Below are positions 14,127-14,950 of a DNA stretch of 14,950 nucleotides, piece after piece. The translations under genes and the position numbers were made by a program. The first letter of the stretch is position 1, and the number at the start of each line of letters is the position of its first letter. The DNA comes from Candidatus Blautia intestinipullorum. GTDB lineage: Bacteria; Bacillota; Clostridia; Lachnospirales; Lachnospiraceae. A model generated the notes under the pieces. It saw only the letters and a program-made list of their open reading frames with translations, was not told the DNA's origin and did not search any database. The stretch spans positions 1 through 14,950 of the forward strand of contig DWVA01000188.1 in the NCBI GenBank assembly GCA_019120475.1, in the 5' to 3' direction.

Positions 14127-14211
14127 ATACATGACTGAACCACTTCCTCCCAACGGGGTTATTGTCGCTGTAAACACCCGCAAAACTATGATCCGCTGAT
14201 CTGCAGAATGT

Positions 14212-14245
14212 AAAAAAACATACGACGCATGCCGTATGTTTTTTT
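14212..14245 (-). terminator. Terminator downstream of dtd
   Basis: CATACG (14219-14224) and CGTATG (14233-14238) pair around an 8-nt loop, with a run of seven A on the left (T on the minus strand) and seven T on the right. It ends the leftward dtd transcript 10 nt after its stop, so the recombinase further left needs its own promoter. Confidence 0.85.
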
Positions 14246-14254
14246 ATTCTTTCT

Positions 14255-14701
14255 TTACAAAATATGTTCATCCAGGATTACTGTAAACGGTCCGTCATTT
14301 ATAAGGGACACTTTCATATCTGCACCGAAAATCCCTTGCTGTACATTTGGAACTGTTCTGGAAGCTTCCCGGATCATATATTCATAGAGTTCCTCCGCCT
14401 TTGCCGGATCGCCCGCCTCTGTAAAACTCGGACGGTTTCCCTTCCGGCAGTTTGCATACAGCGTAAACTGCGAAACAAGCAAAAGTTCTCCGTTTACATC
14501 TTTAAGAGAAAGATTCGTTTTTCCGTTTTCATCTTCAAAAATGCGAAGTCCCAGAAGCTTTTTCAGATACTTGTCCGCTGTTTCCCGGGTATCGTCCCGT
14601 CCTACGCCTACAAAGACAAGGAAACCCTTTCCGATGCTTCCCACCGTTTTTCCTTCTGCCTTCACAGAAGCCTCAAGAACCCGCTGTACCACAAGTCTCA
14701 T
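14255..14701 (-). CDS. dtd: D-aminoacyl-tRNA deacylase
   Basis: A 148-residue protein of the usual DTD length. It removes D-amino acids (and glycine wrongly attached to tRNA-Ala) from tRNA by an RNA-assisted reaction at the dimer interface in the cytoplasm. The N-terminal MRLVVQRVLEASV, the SQFTLYA motif (77-83) and the Gly-cisPro motif NDGPFT (135-140) that screens chirality are all visible. Phe139 stands where Val is common. It is 17 nt downstream of the cytidylate-kinase-like gene and probably on the same transcript; an AGGAGA sits 13 nt before the ATG, rather far. Confidence 0.95.
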   Translation of the reverse strand: MRLVVQRVLEASVKAEGKTVGSIGKGFLVFVGVGRDDTRETADKYLKKLLGLRIFEDENGKTNLSLKDVNGELLLVSQFTLYANCRKGNRPSFTEAGDPAKAEELYEYMIREASRTVPNVQQGIFGADMKVSLINDGPFTVILDEHIL

Positions 14702-14718
14702 ATAACCGCATATCTCTC

Positions 14719-14950
14719 CTATTTCTTGGATTCATCAAAAATCTTAACGGCCTCTATGATGACTTTTGCCGTGTTTTCAATTCCCAGCTTGCTGCTGTCC
14801 AGACAAAGATGATAGCTCTGGGCGTCGCCCCACTTTTTGTTGGTATAGTAATTGTAGTAGCTTGCCCTGCTTTTATCTGTCTTGACAATCGTATCCTTCG
14901 CTTTTTTATCAGACAGATTATATTTCTGAGCGATCCTGCGGATACGGGCA
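14719..14950 (-). CDS. Cytidylate-kinase-like protein, C-terminal fragment
   Basis: The last 76 full codons of a gene that starts beyond the right edge. The readable tail includes ARIRRIAQKYNLSDKKAKD, then KSRASYYNYYTNKKWGD and SYHLCLDSSKLGIE, ending KIFDESKK. This Tyr-rich YYNYYT region followed by LCLDSS is typical of the C-terminal part of the cytidylate kinase-like family common in Clostridia. The nucleotide-binding N-terminus is not in view, so activity cannot be judged. It is upstream of dtd in the same direction. Confidence 0.7.
   Translation of the reverse strand, partial: ARIRRIAQKYNLSDKKAKDTIVKTDKSRASYYNYYTNKKWGDAQSYHLCLDSSKLGIENTAKVIIEAVKIFDESKK

Noticed and set aside
14041..14133. 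Possible 30-codon leader peptide (minus strand) across the inverted repeat
   Set aside because: Its ATG is about 13 nt from the nearest ribosome-like site and it starts upstream of the predicted promoter, so nothing supports expression.
14021..14143. Longer version of the recombinase starting at GTG 14143
   Set aside because: The extension would read through the recombinase promoter and the inverted repeat, and the GGGAGG before it is only about 2 nt from the GTG. The ATG at 14020 has better spacing and position.
1..14950. CRISPR array, rRNA, tRNA, riboswitch or insertion sequence
   Set aside because: Looked for regular repeat-spacer units, conserved RNA cores and transposase motifs and saw none.

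Overview
The window looks like a chromosomal stretch of an anaerobic low-to-mid-GC Firmicute, most likely class Clostridia and plausibly Lachnospiraceae. The reasons are strong AGGAGG-type ribosome binding sites, sigma-A promoters of which several carry an extended TGn -10, T-tailed hairpin terminators, and an oxygen-sensitive 2-hydroxyacyl-CoA dehydratase-type system with its ATP-driven activator. The placement is inferred from gene content and style; no rRNA or tRNA is present to anchor it.

Layout. (1) 1-1326, plus strand: the end of a SEDS (FtsW/RodA/SpoVE) gene overlaps a membrane-anchored D-Ala-D-Ala carboxypeptidase-type S11 peptidase; this is cell-wall synthesis. (2) 1366-1977: a one-gene unit with its own promoter and terminator encodes a 139-residue P-loop protein of unknown role. 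(3) 2015-5089: a promoter, a dehydratase-type iron-sulfur subunit, then a second subunit fused in one reading frame to its ATPase activator, closed by a hairpin terminator. (4) 5102-10625: a leftward TetR-type regulator faces a rightward five-gene operon: SCP2-like lipid carrier, alpha/beta hydrolase, stand-alone condensation-like acyltransferase, acyl carrier protein, and AMP-forming acyl ligase. A promoter with overlapping palindromes lies between them. (5) 10656-12908: a separate promoter drives a ferredoxin-nitroreductase fusion and a MATE transporter. (6) 12965-14950, minus strand: a tyrosine recombinase with a promoter directly next to a long inverted repeat, then D-aminoacyl-tRNA deacylase (dtd) and the end of a cytidylate-kinase-like gene.

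How the parts may work together. The TetR-linked operon is the best candidate for an undescribed system. It has the minimum parts of a dissociated one-module acyl-transfer line: a ligase to activate a carboxylic acid, a carrier protein to hold it, an HHxxxDA acyltransferase to pass it to an acceptor, plus a hydrolase and a lipid-binding protein. The redox enzyme and exporter just downstream could tailor and export a product, but they have their own promoter, so that link is only an inference. The dehydratase unit lacks the CoA-transferase, dehydrogenase or electron-transfer genes that usually reveal its substrate.

Limits: everything was read by eye. Family calls rest on motifs and length, and regulatory sites rest on consensus matches only.
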